Positions 1 to 9,219 of a stretch of DNA of 42,500 nucleotides are shown piece by piece. A model generated the notes under the pieces. That model worked only from the letters and a program-made list of their open reading frames with translations. It did not search any database and was not told where the DNA came from. Both the position numbers and the translations under genes were made by a program. The stretch is from Chrysomallon squamiferum (lineage: Eukaryota; Mollusca; Gastropoda; Neomphalida; Peltospiridae). The stretch lies in contig CM022673.1 in the NCBI GenBank assembly GCA_012295275.1, positions 21,891,913 through 21,934,412 on the forward strand, in the 5' to 3' direction. The first letter of the stretch is position 1. Every line of letters begins with the position of its first letter.

Positions 1-912
1 CCCATACATATTTTATCTCATTTTTTTTTAATTTCTTTATTTTTATTTTTATTTTATTTTTTTTATTTTTTTTTTTTTTTTTACGGCCATGTAATGTAAT
101 AATGCTTCCGATTTAATCTAAAGTTTTTATTTTAGATTCTATCACAAATTCGTAAGAAAGTCAAAACTGACGAATCCTGTTTCACACAAAAACATAACTT
201 TTCATTACAATATTTGGATAATGTTTTATTATTATTAATCTTTTTTCTTAATGATCAATACATGACGCGATACCTGATTTTTTTAAATTTAACAAAATTA
301 CCATGACAACGTGAATATTGTTGAATGGATAAAGCACGACATTAGGCAACTGGAGACTGGAATATAATGTTTAGAAATAAATTCAAAGCATAAAATCACC
401 GCAGCTTAAAAACTGAAAGAAGAATATTGAAACAAAAATATATAAATTGAAAAGTGAAATATCTCAAATAGAAAAGAAGTCTATTGAAATTACCAAGAGT
501 AAAAAAATCATGTAATAAATATCGAGTAACAGGCAGAAAGATAAGATACTGAACATATATTTCTGTTTCAATCAAGATAAGTTTATAACTCGGTAACTTT
601 CAATCTGAAAACGAAATAAATATGTCTGAACTGTTTTCAATCTGTAAACATAACAATTTCGATTCAGTTTACAAGCATACAAATATATTTTGTGTAAGCA
701 ATTTTAAAGGTATTTTAAACATTATATTCCAGTAAACATTTTGTTTTTTTCATAATGTTTAACTTATAACTTCTGTATAAGCAACATTTTCTTGTAAACA
801 TGACATTTCTTTCATTGTTTGACTTGTCACTTGCGTTCATAAGCGAGTGTATTCAAAGAAAGTAACAGTCAATCAGATAAAAGACTCCATCCTCCTCGGC
901 TTAAATTAGCAA
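1..912. other. 3' flank of the receptor gene, no gene seen
   Basis: This stretch lies past the last receptor exon. It starts with T-rich sequence (about 19-82) and continues as AT-rich single-copy DNA. All frames are broken by stops on both strands. I see no splice-bounded exon, RNA gene or mobile element here. Confidence 0.6.
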
Positions 913-918
913 TTTATT
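913..918 (-). promoter_or_regulatory. candidate polyadenylation signal AATAAA
   Basis: On the minus strand the hexamer AATAAA overlaps the TAA that closes the alternative C-terminal reading frame. It is the first canonical signal after the frame-0 stop at 1051, so it would give a short 3' UTR of about 150-160 nt. The mRNA end is inferred; AT-rich DNA produces this hexamer often. Confidence 0.4.
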
Positions 919-1099
919 CTTTGTTGTAAAGTCCGTTTGGCGAATCTTTGTCCAGAGTGGACAGGGCGATGTAATTACTTTTGTGTTCTGGAGTGGACCC
1001 GCCATTTCTCACCAGGTGGGACCTCGTGCCGTCTATAGTGTACTGAGTGGTCATGGAGTTACTGCGCACCGTGTCCGACCGCAAAGGACTCTCTTCAGT
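914..1099 (-). CDS. alternative C-terminal tail reading frame of the receptor
   Basis: This frame overlaps the last exon, shifted by one base. It is open for 61 codons from just after an AG at 1100-1101 to TAA at 914-916. The peptide is polar and rich in Ser/Thr/Asn, including NSMTTQYTIDG and STPEHKSNY, which is what a phosphorylatable class B receptor tail looks like. The preceding exon ends in phase 0, so splicing to the AG 35 nt below the main acceptor would join this frame directly to Glu441, but would lose helix 8. A one-base shift within GAAAG near 1100-1105 would instead join helix 8 to this tail. Which is real cannot be decided from the window: alternative acceptor, sequence error, or an ancestral tail lost by frameshift. 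Confidence 0.45.
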   Translation of the reverse strand, partial: TEESPLRSDTVRSNSMTTQYTIDGTRSHLVRNGGSTPEHKSNYIALSTLDKDSPNGLYNKE

Positions 1100-1134
1100 C
1101 TTTCAGGTAGAAGATTTTTCAGTTTAGAATGAAC
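1051..1134 (-). CDS. exon 10: receptor helix 8 and C-terminus (frame 0)
   Basis: The acceptor is a pyrimidine-rich ttgctttccag followed by GTT, joining in phase 0 to exon 9. The join makes Asn-Gly-Glu-Val, the conserved class B sequence at the TM7/helix 8 boundary, so this acceptor is very likely used. The following residues (442-460, HSKLKNLLPERLKRVLCG after the Val) are basic and amphipathic as helix 8 should be. The frame stops at TGA 1051-1053 after 27 codons, giving a receptor of 468 aa, close to the usual 450-500 aa of calcitonin-type receptors. The tail after helix 8 is unusually short, and a shifted frame stays open well beyond this stop, so the last dozen residues are doubtful. Confidence 0.75.
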   Translation of the reverse strand, partial: VHSKLKNLLPERLKRVLCGRTRCAVTP

Positions 1135-2004
1135 CTGGAAAGCAAGCAGTCATACTGTGATTTAATTATGTCCTGAAATTTTTTTTTTTTTTTTTTATTA
1201 TTATGTCACGTCTGGCAGTTTATCAAAGTAAACAAAACATACAACAAAAGCAACAAAACACCTTTAATGGTAATTGTTTTGGAGTTTTTGTTGTTGATGA
1301 ATGAAGGACGGAAATTTTATACAAATCGTTTATAACTTTATATTATTATTAAAAAGTATTATAAGTTTTTGGCAGATAATCAGTCACATTACTCTAAAAA
1401 AAAAAACATTTGTCGAAATATCTCTTATACTCTGAAGTGTATGGAAAACTTATTTCAGTTACCATAAGTTATTGCTATCTAAATCAGTTAAATAATTATA
1501 ACCGATATATATGGAAATAATAATACATTTTTCACAAAATACATTCCACACACTATGAACTGTATCTCTAAACACAACAGCTGGTTGCACATTCCGACAA
1601 AACGGGGAATTAACATGTAATAGATTAAACTAGCTTATAGTCAAGGCTTTAACTGAAAACAGAATTTGTGTTTCTTTCTACTTCATCGTAAATAACACTA
1701 TATACCATAGGAATACACTGGCTATTGCAACATGCATTCTCATTAAAGCGTTTCAAGACAGAAGTTCAGTGGTTTTGAAAAGACTGGATATACAAATATT
1801 TCAGGGCAAATTTTGTAAGCCACATATTACCTGAAAGTTTATGAAGGTCCTTACACGTTATGTACACCTGTAATAAATCTTGAAATGTTTTGGATATTCC
1901 ACAGGCAAAAATAAAAAAATCCACTGTACTAAAATACGAATTTGCACAACTGTATAAGGCAAAGAGATATTTCGACAACCTTTAATTCCTAAGATTAGAA
2001 ATAC

Positions 2005-2035
<31 letters not shown>

Positions 2036-2050
2036 CAAACATACACACAT

Positions 2051-2104
<54 letters not shown>

Positions 2105-2107
2105 TAC

Positions 2108-2176
<69 letters not shown>

Positions 2177-2420
2177 CGACAAATGGAGATTGGAAATTAT
2201 GTTTAGCTGAAAAATAAAGTACTGAAGAGAATATCCATAATTTCGCATGACAAAAGAATCTACATTTTTCTCTTGACTGAAAAACTAAAATAAACTAATT
2301 AGAACGTAAATATAAATAAAAACAAAAACTATAAATATATTCTACAAACTACTTAATAATATCCTTTAAATATTGTTATCACTTATCAATACTAAAGTTG
2401 AAAAAAATCCAAAAAAGTAC
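1135..2420 (-). other. intron 9
   Basis: This intron lies between the TM6-TM7 exon and the tail exon. It begins gtactt and ends ttccag. It is AT-rich with a composite microsatellite at 2001-2174 and a T run near 1180-1197. I see no further exon in it. Confidence 0.75.
2001..2174. repeat. composite microsatellite (CATA)n-(TA)n-(CA)n-(TA)n-(GA)n
   Basis: Uninterrupted blocks of CATA, TA, CA and TA run to about 2100, followed by 32 GA units from 2111 to 2174. The short open frames across it are low-complexity artefacts. Confidence 0.95.
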
Positions 2421-2598
2421 CTCTCCATTCAGGAAACAGAAAATAAGGGCGACAACTCCGCCCTGCGTGTTTGTGATGATTTTTGATAGAATTTCGAAAG
2501 CGAAACTTCCGGACCAGGTCGGAGGAGGGCGGTACATGACGAGCAGAAGTTGAATACCAAATAATGGCACTAAGATAACCGTAGCCTTGAAAGCTCGT
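2421..2598 (-). CDS. exon 9: receptor TM6, extracellular loop 3 and TM7
   Basis: The acceptor tcttcag and donor GAG|gtactt bound 178 nt. One base completes Arg382 and the exon ends in phase 0 at Glu441. It encodes residues 383-441. TM6 (about 385-404) carries KATVILVPLFGIQLL with the conserved Pro393 and Gly396 of the class B TM6 kink. A short loop RPPPTWSG follows. TM7 (about 417-438) contains the conserved Gln-Gly pair (TNTQGG, Q427-G428), and the exon ends at FCFLNGE, the boundary with helix 8. Calcitonin-family receptors have closely similar text at all these positions, which makes this the most recognisable membrane part of the gene. Confidence 0.95.
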
Positions 2599-2709
2599 CT
2601 GAAGATAAAAAGTTGCAATTTAATATAATTGTTTTATGACGATAAAATAATGGTTGTGATGATCATGATCTTAATTTATCAGCTGAGGTTGTTGACGTAA
2701 GACTGAAAC

Positions 2710-2736
2710 TTATTTATTTATTTATTTATTTATTAT
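2710..2736. repeat. (TTTA)n microsatellite
   Basis: About six tandem copies of TTTA. Confidence 0.85.
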
Positions 2737-2783
2737 TTAATGAACACATTTATTCAGGCAGCCAATCAATATGTTACTGAATA

Positions 2784-3032
2784 AATCAGTAAGTCAGTAA
2801 CTTAGTGAATGACTGAGTGTGTGTTTGAGTCAATCAGTCAGTCAATAAATTATTTCTTTCAATTAGTCACATAGTCAGCCATCAGTCAATCGGTCAGTCA
2901 GTCATTAAGTCAGTCAGTCAATGACACCGACAGCCAGCCAGTCAATCAGTCAGTCAGTTACTAAATCAGCCAGTCAGTGACTAAGTCAGTGAGTCATTGA
3001 GACAGATAGTCAGCCAGTCAGTCAGTCAGTGC
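2784..3032. repeat. imperfect CAGT/CAAT tetranucleotide array
   Basis: Roughly 250 bp dominated by 4-bp steps of CAGT, with CAAT, CAGC, TAGT and CATT variants. The degeneracy suggests an old array. Confidence 0.85.
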
Positions 3033-3071
3033 AATCAACCACAAAAGGAGAAATCTGTAAATTTGTTTTAC

Positions 3072-3154
3072 CTGTAACTACTGGGTTCATTGGGGTGTGA
3101 CTGCAGCTGGGTGAGAAGAATCCACAAAATGCTTCCTAGGAAGAATATGTTAGT
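3072..3154 (-). CDS. exon 8: receptor TM5 end and intracellular loop 3
   Basis: The exon is bounded by atctttcag and TTACAG|gtaaaa, is 83 nt long, starts in phase 0 and leaves AG to complete Arg382. It encodes residues 355-381. TNIFFLGSILWILLTQLQ is the cytoplasmic half of TM5, with Asn356 at the position where class B receptors keep Asn. The rest (SHPNEPSSYR) is intracellular loop 3, where most relatives are more charged and often longer. The loop joins directly to RAFKATVI of TM6. Confidence 0.93.
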
Positions 3155-3222
3155 CTGAAAGATATATATTTTAGGTACATCATTATTTTGAGTGTTGTAG
3201 TTATATACATGCCAACAGAATG

Positions 3223-3224
3223 CC

Positions 3225-3257
<33 letters not shown>
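3223..3257. repeat. (AAT)n microsatellite
   Basis: About eleven AAT units. Confidence 0.9.
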
Positions 3258-3258
<1 letters not shown>

Positions 3259-3368
3259 TTAATATTCATAATTATAATAACTGTTAATCTAATTGGCATG
3301 TATGCTACGATTGCGGTTGCGATTTACTGACTTCTTTACTTATTCATCCTGCAGAACAAATTGGGTTT

Positions 3369-3508
3369 GTTATAAACATTGTAATATGTAAATAAAACGA
3401 AGACAATACAATATAACAAGCAAAAAAGATCTGAAGAATGTTAGAATCTTTACTTGATTGGAAACCATGAATCTATATTTCATATCTCTGCTACAGCCAG
3501 TAAATAAG
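3369..3508 (+). repeat. direct duplication, copy A
   Basis: About 140 bp matching 4111-4241 in the same orientation, with shared blocks such as AATATGTAAATAAAACGAAG and GAAACCATGAATCTATATTT. Identity is roughly 80-85% by eye. The two copies flank exon 7. Not recognised as a known mobile element. Confidence 0.9.
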
Positions 3509-3730
3509 ATTATGTTACGATTACGATAATGAGTACGAGTTCAACCTCGACTAAAAATAAGATTTCGATTTCAGTGATGATTCGGAATATTCAACAAAAT
3601 ATATGATTATTTTAAGTTTTCACTTCGTTACCGGCTCCTAGCTATAGCTAATAGAGGGCTGAAAGACCAGGACACTCTCTCTTCTTTCTATCCACTAACG
3701 TTAGTCGTGGTACCTTCTAGAGATACTCAC

Positions 3731-3797
3731 CAGAATACACAGAAGATTTGGTGTGTAGATTATCCACTCGAAACCTCCAGCATGATGAACCCAGCAG
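3731..3797 (-). CDS. exon 7: receptor extracellular loop 2 and start of TM5
   Basis: The 67-nt exon is bounded by gttttgcag and ATTCTG|gtgagt. One base completes Ser332 and the exon ends in phase 0. It encodes residues 333-354, beginning with Cys333-Trp334. This is the class B CW pair of loop 2, whose cysteine forms the disulfide with the TM3 cysteine (Cys264 here). WIIYTPNLLCIL starts TM5. The exon sits between the two copies of a 130-140-bp direct duplication. Confidence 0.93.
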
Positions 3798-5049
3798 CTG
3801 CAAAACAAAATCACTCAGTTAATGTTTTAATTATGCTAAATTTTTTAATTATGCTATATGATTCAAACCATTACGGCAAAAGAAAACTATTAATGAAAAA
3901 ATAAGATAGGTGTTTGTATTGTTATTTCTTTTAATATTCGTTAGGAATTGATATTTTTTTTCGATTATTATGTCTAACCTAAACCTTCGTTTGTTTATGT
4001 GATTCTTTCTTATCATTTTTATTCTTTTTTTTATATTTTTTTCTTTTAATTTAATTATTTGATAATTAAGTTACTTCCTTACTTAGTTAAATCGTAGAAG
4101 AAAATGCTCTTTTATAAACATTACAATATGTAAATAAAACGAAGACAAAACAACATAACAAGCAAAAAATAATGTTTGAAAATTCACTTGATTGGAAACC
4201 ATGAATCTATATTTTATATCTTTGCTGTAGACAGTAAGTAAGCAACAGACGTCTACTCTATGGAAACTGATGTTTGTAGCTTGGTTCTTGCAAATATTTA
4301 CGATATGAATACGCCAAACAAACATATAAAATGTTGTTGTTGTTTTTTCACAGTTATTACCAATATATTTTACTTTTTATTTTTATTTTTTTTTTATTTT
4401 TTTTATTACTAAATTACAATTATGAAAATTGTATTAATGTAACTGCGTTTTAAATTTTCCTGATAAGTAAAAACCTTCCAGAAATAATTTTGTGTCTTGA
4501 TGGGAATAAAGATTTACGATATCAAACTGTCAAGTTTTATATTGACTAACGTGCCTCATTATACTTGGAAAATACATATTTATAAAACATGACTGAAAAA
4601 ACTCAGTAAAGGCTGAAACATCAGAAAACAGTTTAATCTGATGGATGTAATATAAAAATGTTATAAAAACATAAAAGCAATTAGATATTTTATTATTTTT
4701 ATCGTGTATATATTTTTATCTTTTTTAGCTAACTTTTTTGTCCTCGATTAAACGAAATACGAAGTGCACTTGCACTACAAAAAAAACTAAATTTAAAAAC
4801 TAGACTAGAACAAAATTAAATTAAAAAAAGGAGACAAAGATCTTAATAGCGTTATTATATCTTCTAGCTAAGATGAGACTCAGAAAGTACGAAAACATCA
4901 TACATCACTGTCCAGTTAGCTACAGAAACCCGTTTTAATAATATGTAGATGGCGTTCTTCATGCTCTACGATACTCTCTAAGTAACTATATAATACTGTG
5001 TAATACGACTTTCTCAGTTAAACAACGACAACACTATTGTAACTGTTAC
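3798..5049 (-). other. intron 6
   Basis: This 1252-nt AT-rich intron contains duplication copy B (4111-4241) and T-rich runs near 4020-4060 and 4370-4400. No exon was seen. Confidence 0.75.
4111..4241 (+). repeat. direct duplication, copy B
   Basis: Partner of 3369-3508, about 740 bp away, same orientation. It is about 9 bp shorter, with small indels in the middle. Confidence 0.9.
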
Positions 5050-5110
5050 CTTCCATCGTTGCGGACCGCACGGACGATGGCGTAAATGATTACAGGTACC
5101 AAAGGTGATG
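5050..5110 (-). CDS. exon 6: receptor TM4
   Basis: The 61-nt exon is bounded by cttttgtcag and GGAAG|gtaaca. It begins with the last two bases of Ala312 and ends with the first two of Ser332. It encodes SPLVPVIIYAIVRAV (residues 313-327) and RNDG, ending just before the CW of loop 2. The Pro-Leu-Val-Pro in TM4 is characteristic of calcitonin-type receptors, and together with Trp311 from exon 5 it makes the conserved TM4 start. The usual Gly after that Trp is Ala here. Confidence 0.94.
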
Positions 5111-5579
5111 CTGACAAAAGAAAAACATTAGGTATTTTACAATTTCGTTGATATAAATGAAAACTTGAGAAAAAATACAATGTAAATAAATTCATATTAA
5201 TCATATTGAAATATGTGTTAAATATTAGTCATGTCTAAACTCATTTATTCTGTCCAGTGGCAAACATTAATAATATCTAAACTCAGCATTTTGTACCATG
5301 TCTAATACTAGTCATATCTAAACTCAGCATTCGCTCCCATGACTAATACTAGTCATATCTATACTCAGCATTCTGTCCAATGTCAAACATGTTATATCTA
5401 TACTCAGCATTCTTTACAGTGTCTAATACTAGTGATATCTAAACTCAGCATTTAGTAGAAGATTGTCTTAGTTTAGCTTTTGTTACTTATGAACTACATT
5501 AGCAATTTAATAACAACATAAAATTGTACATCTCATGTTGTCATAAAACTTGATTAAAAGACGAATGTTTTCTTCTTAC
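5111..5579 (-). other. intron 5
   Basis: This 469-nt intron is largely occupied by a 41-bp tandem array at about 5222-5453. Confidence 0.8.
5222..5453 (+). repeat. 41-bp minisatellite, about 5.5 copies
   Basis: The period is set by the recurring CTAAACTCAGCATT (or CTATACTCAGCATT) followed by TGTCTAATACTAGTCATAT. Copies have diverged at several bases. It lies wholly inside intron 5. Confidence 0.85.
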
Positions 5580-5730
5580 CCCATCCTCCAATGAAGTATA
5601 ACTTGAGAGATTTTGGGACCTGAAAGGCGTGCACAATAAGTCTGTAGAGGTGAAATGCTTCTAAAAACATCCACATGAAATTTGTGGTCCATGTATACCG
5701 TGAGGCGATGTACAGAATCCTACAGCCCAC
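5580..5730 (-). CDS. exon 5: receptor TM3 and intracellular loop 2
   Basis: The 151-nt exon starts in phase 0 after tctgttttag and ends TGG G|gtaaga, leaving one base for Ala312. It encodes residues 262-311. Cys264 is the conserved TM3 cysteine that pairs with Cys333. WTTNFMWMFLEAFHLYRLIV is TM3: the family pattern NYFWMLxEGxYLH is recognisable, with FHLY in place of xYLH. Loop 2 (HAFQVPKSLK) leads to YFIGGW at the start of TM4. The first 10 nt of the exon and its acceptor are repeated many times in the adjoining minisatellite. Confidence 0.95.
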
Positions 5731-6335
5731 CTAAAACAGAAAGAGTGTCTAACACATTTCTACAGCCCACCTAAAACAGAAACAGTGTTTAATACATTTC
5801 TAGAACCCATCTACATTAAAGGCGCTGTTTGACACATTTCTACAGCCCACCTAAAATAGAAACAGTGTCTAACACATTTCTACAGCCGACCTAAAACAGA
5901 AAGAGTGTCTAACACATTTCTACAGCCGACCTAAAACAGAAACAGTGTTTAACACATTTCTACAGCCCACCTAAAACAGAAACAGTGTTTAACACATTAA
6001 AGACAATGTTTAACACATTTCTAGAACCCATCTACATTAAAGGCGCTGTTTGACACATTTCTACAACCCACCTAAAACAGAAACAGTGTTTAACACATTT
6101 CTAGAACCCATCTACATTAAAGGCGCTCTTTGACACATTTCTACAACCCACCTAAAACAAAGACACTGTTTAACACATTTCTACAACCCACCTAAAACAA
6201 AGGGACTGTTTAACACATTTCTACAACCCACCTAAAACAAAGGGACTGTTTAACACATTTCTACAACCCACCTAAAACAAAGACACTGTTTAAAACATTT
6301 CTAGAACCCAACTAAAACAAAGGGACTGTTTAACA
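5721..6335 (-). repeat. 40-bp minisatellite containing the exon 5 splice acceptor
   Basis: About 15 copies with an exact 40-bp period plus one 20-21-bp remnant (6001-6021). The copy nearest the exon (5721-5760) includes the first 10 nt of exon 5 and the true acceptor. On the minus strand a unit reads as exon-like GTGGGCTGTAG, then AAATGTGTTAAACACTG, then a pyrimidine-rich TTTCTGTTTTAG. About 11 further copies keep TTTTAG at the acceptor position and three have TGTAG instead. Four copies nearest 6142-6301 carry an AAGACACT or AAGGGACT (plus strand) variant, so the array has local sub-blocks. Confidence 0.95.
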
Positions 6336-6840
6336 TAGTATATTTCACACATCTGTGTGTTTGTGTGACTATGAATGTATTTTTGCCTACCTGTTTTATA
6401 TGCATGTATATGTACATATATATGAATGTATGCATGTATGTATTTTGTTTGTGTATGTGTGTGTGTGTGCGCGCGTGTGTTTATTTTTGTATATCTGTGT
6501 TTGTAAGTAAATATAATTTTCAGTCTCGGGAACACGAGGTCAAAATAACCTATGCTAGATACTCAACAACTTTGTGTCAAGTTTTTGGCTGTTACAAGAC
6601 ATGGAGGCGGCAGCAGTACAGTGAGGTTTTTAAACAACGGAATGTGTAATACAGTTTACACGTAAGAAACATGATATTCATTTTAAACAAACGAGTAAAT
6701 GAGATTACAGAATAATGTTTACAAAGACTACAGATCGATGGGGAGACATTACATGGCGCCAGCACAACAAACAAAACAGAGAAATGCAGTAATAAAAGCA
6801 AACTCGTTTTAGTGAATGTGAAGTCAAAAGAGAGGCTTAC
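5731..6840 (-). other. intron 4
   Basis: This 1110-nt intron is made of the 40-bp array next to exon 5, a TG/TATG-rich block at about 6353-6502, and single-copy sequence up to the donor of exon 4. Confidence 0.8.
6353..6502. repeat. TG/TATG-rich simple sequence
   Basis: Mixed TGTG, TATG and CATG steps on the plus strand, purest at 6453-6482. Open frames across it in both directions are low-complexity. Confidence 0.85.
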
Positions 6841-6991
6841 CGTGTTTGCATGCATGATTGTTTCGTGTCGCGGCTTGTCCAGGCGATCCTTGTAGATCAG
6901 AGTATCCCACATTATCATGATGATGTGTGTCACCATGAACGACGAGAAAAGACAAGTGTGTAACTGTATTCGTTGTTGCAGTCGTAGCTGT
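6841..6991 (-). CDS. exon 4: receptor intracellular loop 1 and TM2
   Basis: The 151-nt exon is bounded by tcgtttcag and AACACG|gtaagc. One base completes Arg211 and it ends in phase 0. It encodes residues 212-261. QLRLQQRIQLHTCLFSS fits the family's loop 1 and TM2 entry (R-x-x-I/L-H-x-N-L-F), although the usual Asn is Thr-Cys here. SFMVTHIIMIMWDTL (228-242) is TM2. The rest, rich in Lys/Arg/Asp and His, is extracellular loop 1, and exon 5 follows directly with the TM3 cysteine. Confidence 0.93.
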
Positions 6992-7010
6992 CTGAAACGA
7001 TTACGTTAAA

Positions 7011-7026
7011 AAAAATATATATATAT

Positions 7027-7074
<48 letters not shown>
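7011..7074. repeat. (TA)n-(CA)n microsatellite
   Basis: TA units then about 22 CA units. On the minus strand it lies 20-80 nt upstream of the exon 4 acceptor. Confidence 0.92.
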
Positions 7075-7078
<4 letters not shown>

Positions 7079-7095
7079 TAACTTTCAGTGTTGTT

Positions 7096-7268
7096 TTCCT
7101 GGATCTTTCTCTGAGTCTCTCTATTTCTGTGTCACGCTGTGGTTTATCAATCTCTTTCTATGTCCTTCATTCTCTGTCTCTTTCTTTTTCACGCTCATTC
7201 TCTCTCTCTTTCTTTCTCTATCTCTCTCTTTCTGTCTCTCTTTCTCTGCATGTGTGTGTCTGTATGCC

Positions 7269-7315
<47 letters not shown>
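7096..7315. repeat. TCTC-rich tract followed by (TG)n
   Basis: A pyrimidine-rich stretch with TCTCTTTC steps, ending in about 22 TG units at 7271-7314. Confidence 0.9.
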
Positions 7316-7316
<1 letters not shown>

Positions 7317-7486
7317 CATACAGTTTTATTAGAACAAAAACATTATCTTTGTATCATTTATTACCGAAGTCTCCTGAAGGTTTCAGTATCAAAGTGGACA
7401 TCGGTTCGTGTTTTCTAATCGACCTTTATTAACTTATCATATCTACTCTTAAACTGCCCTGAAAAATGTGGATTATTGCCACCTAC

Positions 7487-7578
7487 CTGAACAGTACAAA
7501 AATGACGCACGCTGGAAACAGCAGGATGAGGCTCACAGCATTACAAGCCAAACCTACATTGTACAGGGTCAGGAAATT
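7487..7578 (-). CDS. exon 3: receptor TM1
   Basis: The 92-nt exon is bounded by tgttacag and TTCAG|gtaggt, starts in phase 0 and leaves two bases for Arg211. It encodes residues 181-210: NFLTLYNVGLACNAVSLILL, then FPACVIFVLF. LYxVG is the conserved start of TM1, and the next exon supplies Arg211 where TM1 ends. The other two frames hit stops, so the frame choice is firm. Relatives have 13-16 residues between the last extracellular Cys and the LY; here there are 8, which could mean a short linker or a missed mini-exon. Confidence 0.92.
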
Positions 7579-8230
7579 CTGTAACATGAAAAATAATTAT
7601 GATAGAGATTTCAACTTTTCTCGTCAGTTAGATAATGAGCAATGATCAGATAGTCAGTCTCACGATTATTTATTATTTTAAAGAGTCCTTTCCTCTGAGT
7701 AACTCGCTGTTTTATGTATTAAATCACATTATTGAAAAAAAAGTCACATGGATCACAATAAGTCTCTTGTATTAATATGTTCGTAATAACTAGATCTTAT
7801 CTTTTATCTTTATTAAAATCTCTGGGATTTTTACATTTTTTCTTTTCATATCTGTCTGTTTCTGTTTCTTTTAAATCTTTGAGTTAGACACCTTGAACTT
7901 TCTCAAGCATAAAACAACCTTAATAAGTAACATTCACATTATAACCTACTCATGAGTCATGCGCTTCGGTTAGCAAGATAAAATTATTTAGGGACGAATC
8001 GAAGATTAGAGAATGGTGTAGCGGTGAGTCGTTGTCTATAATTTCTGAAATGCTTCTATTATTAAAAAAAAGAAAGCGTAACGTTAGTTTAAAAACAAAA
8101 CGAACATAATCAAATAAATTAGAAAATAAACAATGGTGTAAGGCGGATGTGCCCCTTCTGGAGTATTACATCAATATGGTTAAGTGGAAAGGAAGTGATA
8201 TATTTATACGTCCGATCATTTAGAGGCTGG

Positions 8231-8243
8231 TAAAAAAAAAAAA

Positions 8244-8288
<45 letters not shown>
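8231..8288. repeat. A run plus (AAT)n microsatellite
   Basis: Fourteen A then about 13 AAT units. Confidence 0.92.
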
Positions 8289-8440
8289 TGCAAAAACAAT
8301 GTCGTCGGACAAAAATACCTTGAATTAGCAGCATGATGCTGATCAACAAACATCTCCGTTATGTCAAGGCAGCAATACAATGCGATGTTAGAATGGCTAG
8401 ACTGTCTTTCATACGAGTGTCTTTAGTAGTGCTGGTGGTC

Positions 8441-8461
8441 TTTATTATTACTATTATTATT

Positions 8462-8505
<44 letters not shown>

Positions 8506-8520
8506 GATTATTGTTATTAA
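8441..8520. repeat. (ATT)n-(GTT)n microsatellite
   Basis: ATT units followed by about 14 GTT units. Confidence 0.92.
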
Positions 8521-8640
8521 AAAGTAGAATTAGACTGACAAGTTAATCTCGTGTCATGTTGCTAGCGTCATGCGATCGGGTAATTTCAAATACAAAACAG
8601 GAACAAAATGGTGATGTCAAAAAATGTTCAAGAAATTTAA

Positions 8641-8735
8641 AAAAATGTATTATTATTTACTTTTTATTTTATTTTTTTACTTTTATTCTTTTTTTATTTT
8701 TATTCTTATTTATTTACTCTTTTTTTAGTTATTTA
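8641..8735. repeat. T-rich TTTTTATT low-complexity tract
   Basis: Runs of T broken by single A, C or G. Confidence 0.8.
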
Positions 8736-9042
8736 AATAAATACATTTTATGAATACAGTAGCGTGATGCAAACGATAATTATCAGTTTAAACTTGGATT
8801 GCTTTGTTCTGAGGTTGAGAAGAAACTAATTCAGAAAGTAATTATTTTTTTTAAAAACGCCTTCGTGAAAATGGAAATGAGAGCATGCTGAACGCGTTTC
8901 TTTCATCAAAGTCACTTTAAAATTGTCAAACTCCACTTTAAGATCGTATTTCGTTGAAAACGTCACTCAGAACATATAGTTCCCTTAAAAACAATAGGAA
9001 ATAAGATCCTGTAATTTTGTGCAAATTGCTATAAACCTAGTA

Positions 9043-9070
9043 TTAATAGTAAATATAATAGTAGTAGTAA

Positions 9071-9112
<42 letters not shown>

Positions 9113-9114
9113 CC
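9043..9114. repeat. (AGT)n microsatellite
   Basis: AGT/AAT steps, pure AGT over about 9073-9110. Confidence 0.92.
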
Positions 9115-9219
9115 GAAATTTACAAGTAATTGTAGCAATATTCGAAGTAGCGATAGTAACAGTTATGACGATGATGATGTAGTTTAGTTTTTGTTGTTGC
9201 CTTACTTTTTATCGTTATA

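Larger units (their letters stand above)
2599..3071 (-). other. intron 8
   Basis: This 473-nt intron is mostly simple sequence: a (TTTA)n block at about 2710-2735 and the CAGT-type array at 2784-3032 that ends only 40 nt from the donor of exon 8. Confidence 0.8.
3155..3730 (-). other. intron 7
   Basis: This 576-nt intron contains an (AAT)n block at 3223-3257 and one copy (3369-3508) of a duplication whose partner is in intron 6. Confidence 0.8.
6992..7486 (-). other. intron 3
   Basis: This 495-nt intron consists largely of simple repeats: (TA)n(CA)n next to the acceptor of exon 4, then a TCTC-rich tract and (TG)n. Confidence 0.8.

Noticed and set aside
1097-1134. One extra A in the AAAAA run (1114-1118) as the cause of the tail frame change
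   Set aside because: An added base there would bring the shifted frame into its own TGA before reaching the open tail. Any shift must be nearer 1100-1105.
6592-6936. A 114-codon minus-strand frame taken as a complete small protein
   Set aside because: Only its first part (down to 6841) is coding; it is exon 4 read through the donor into intron 4.
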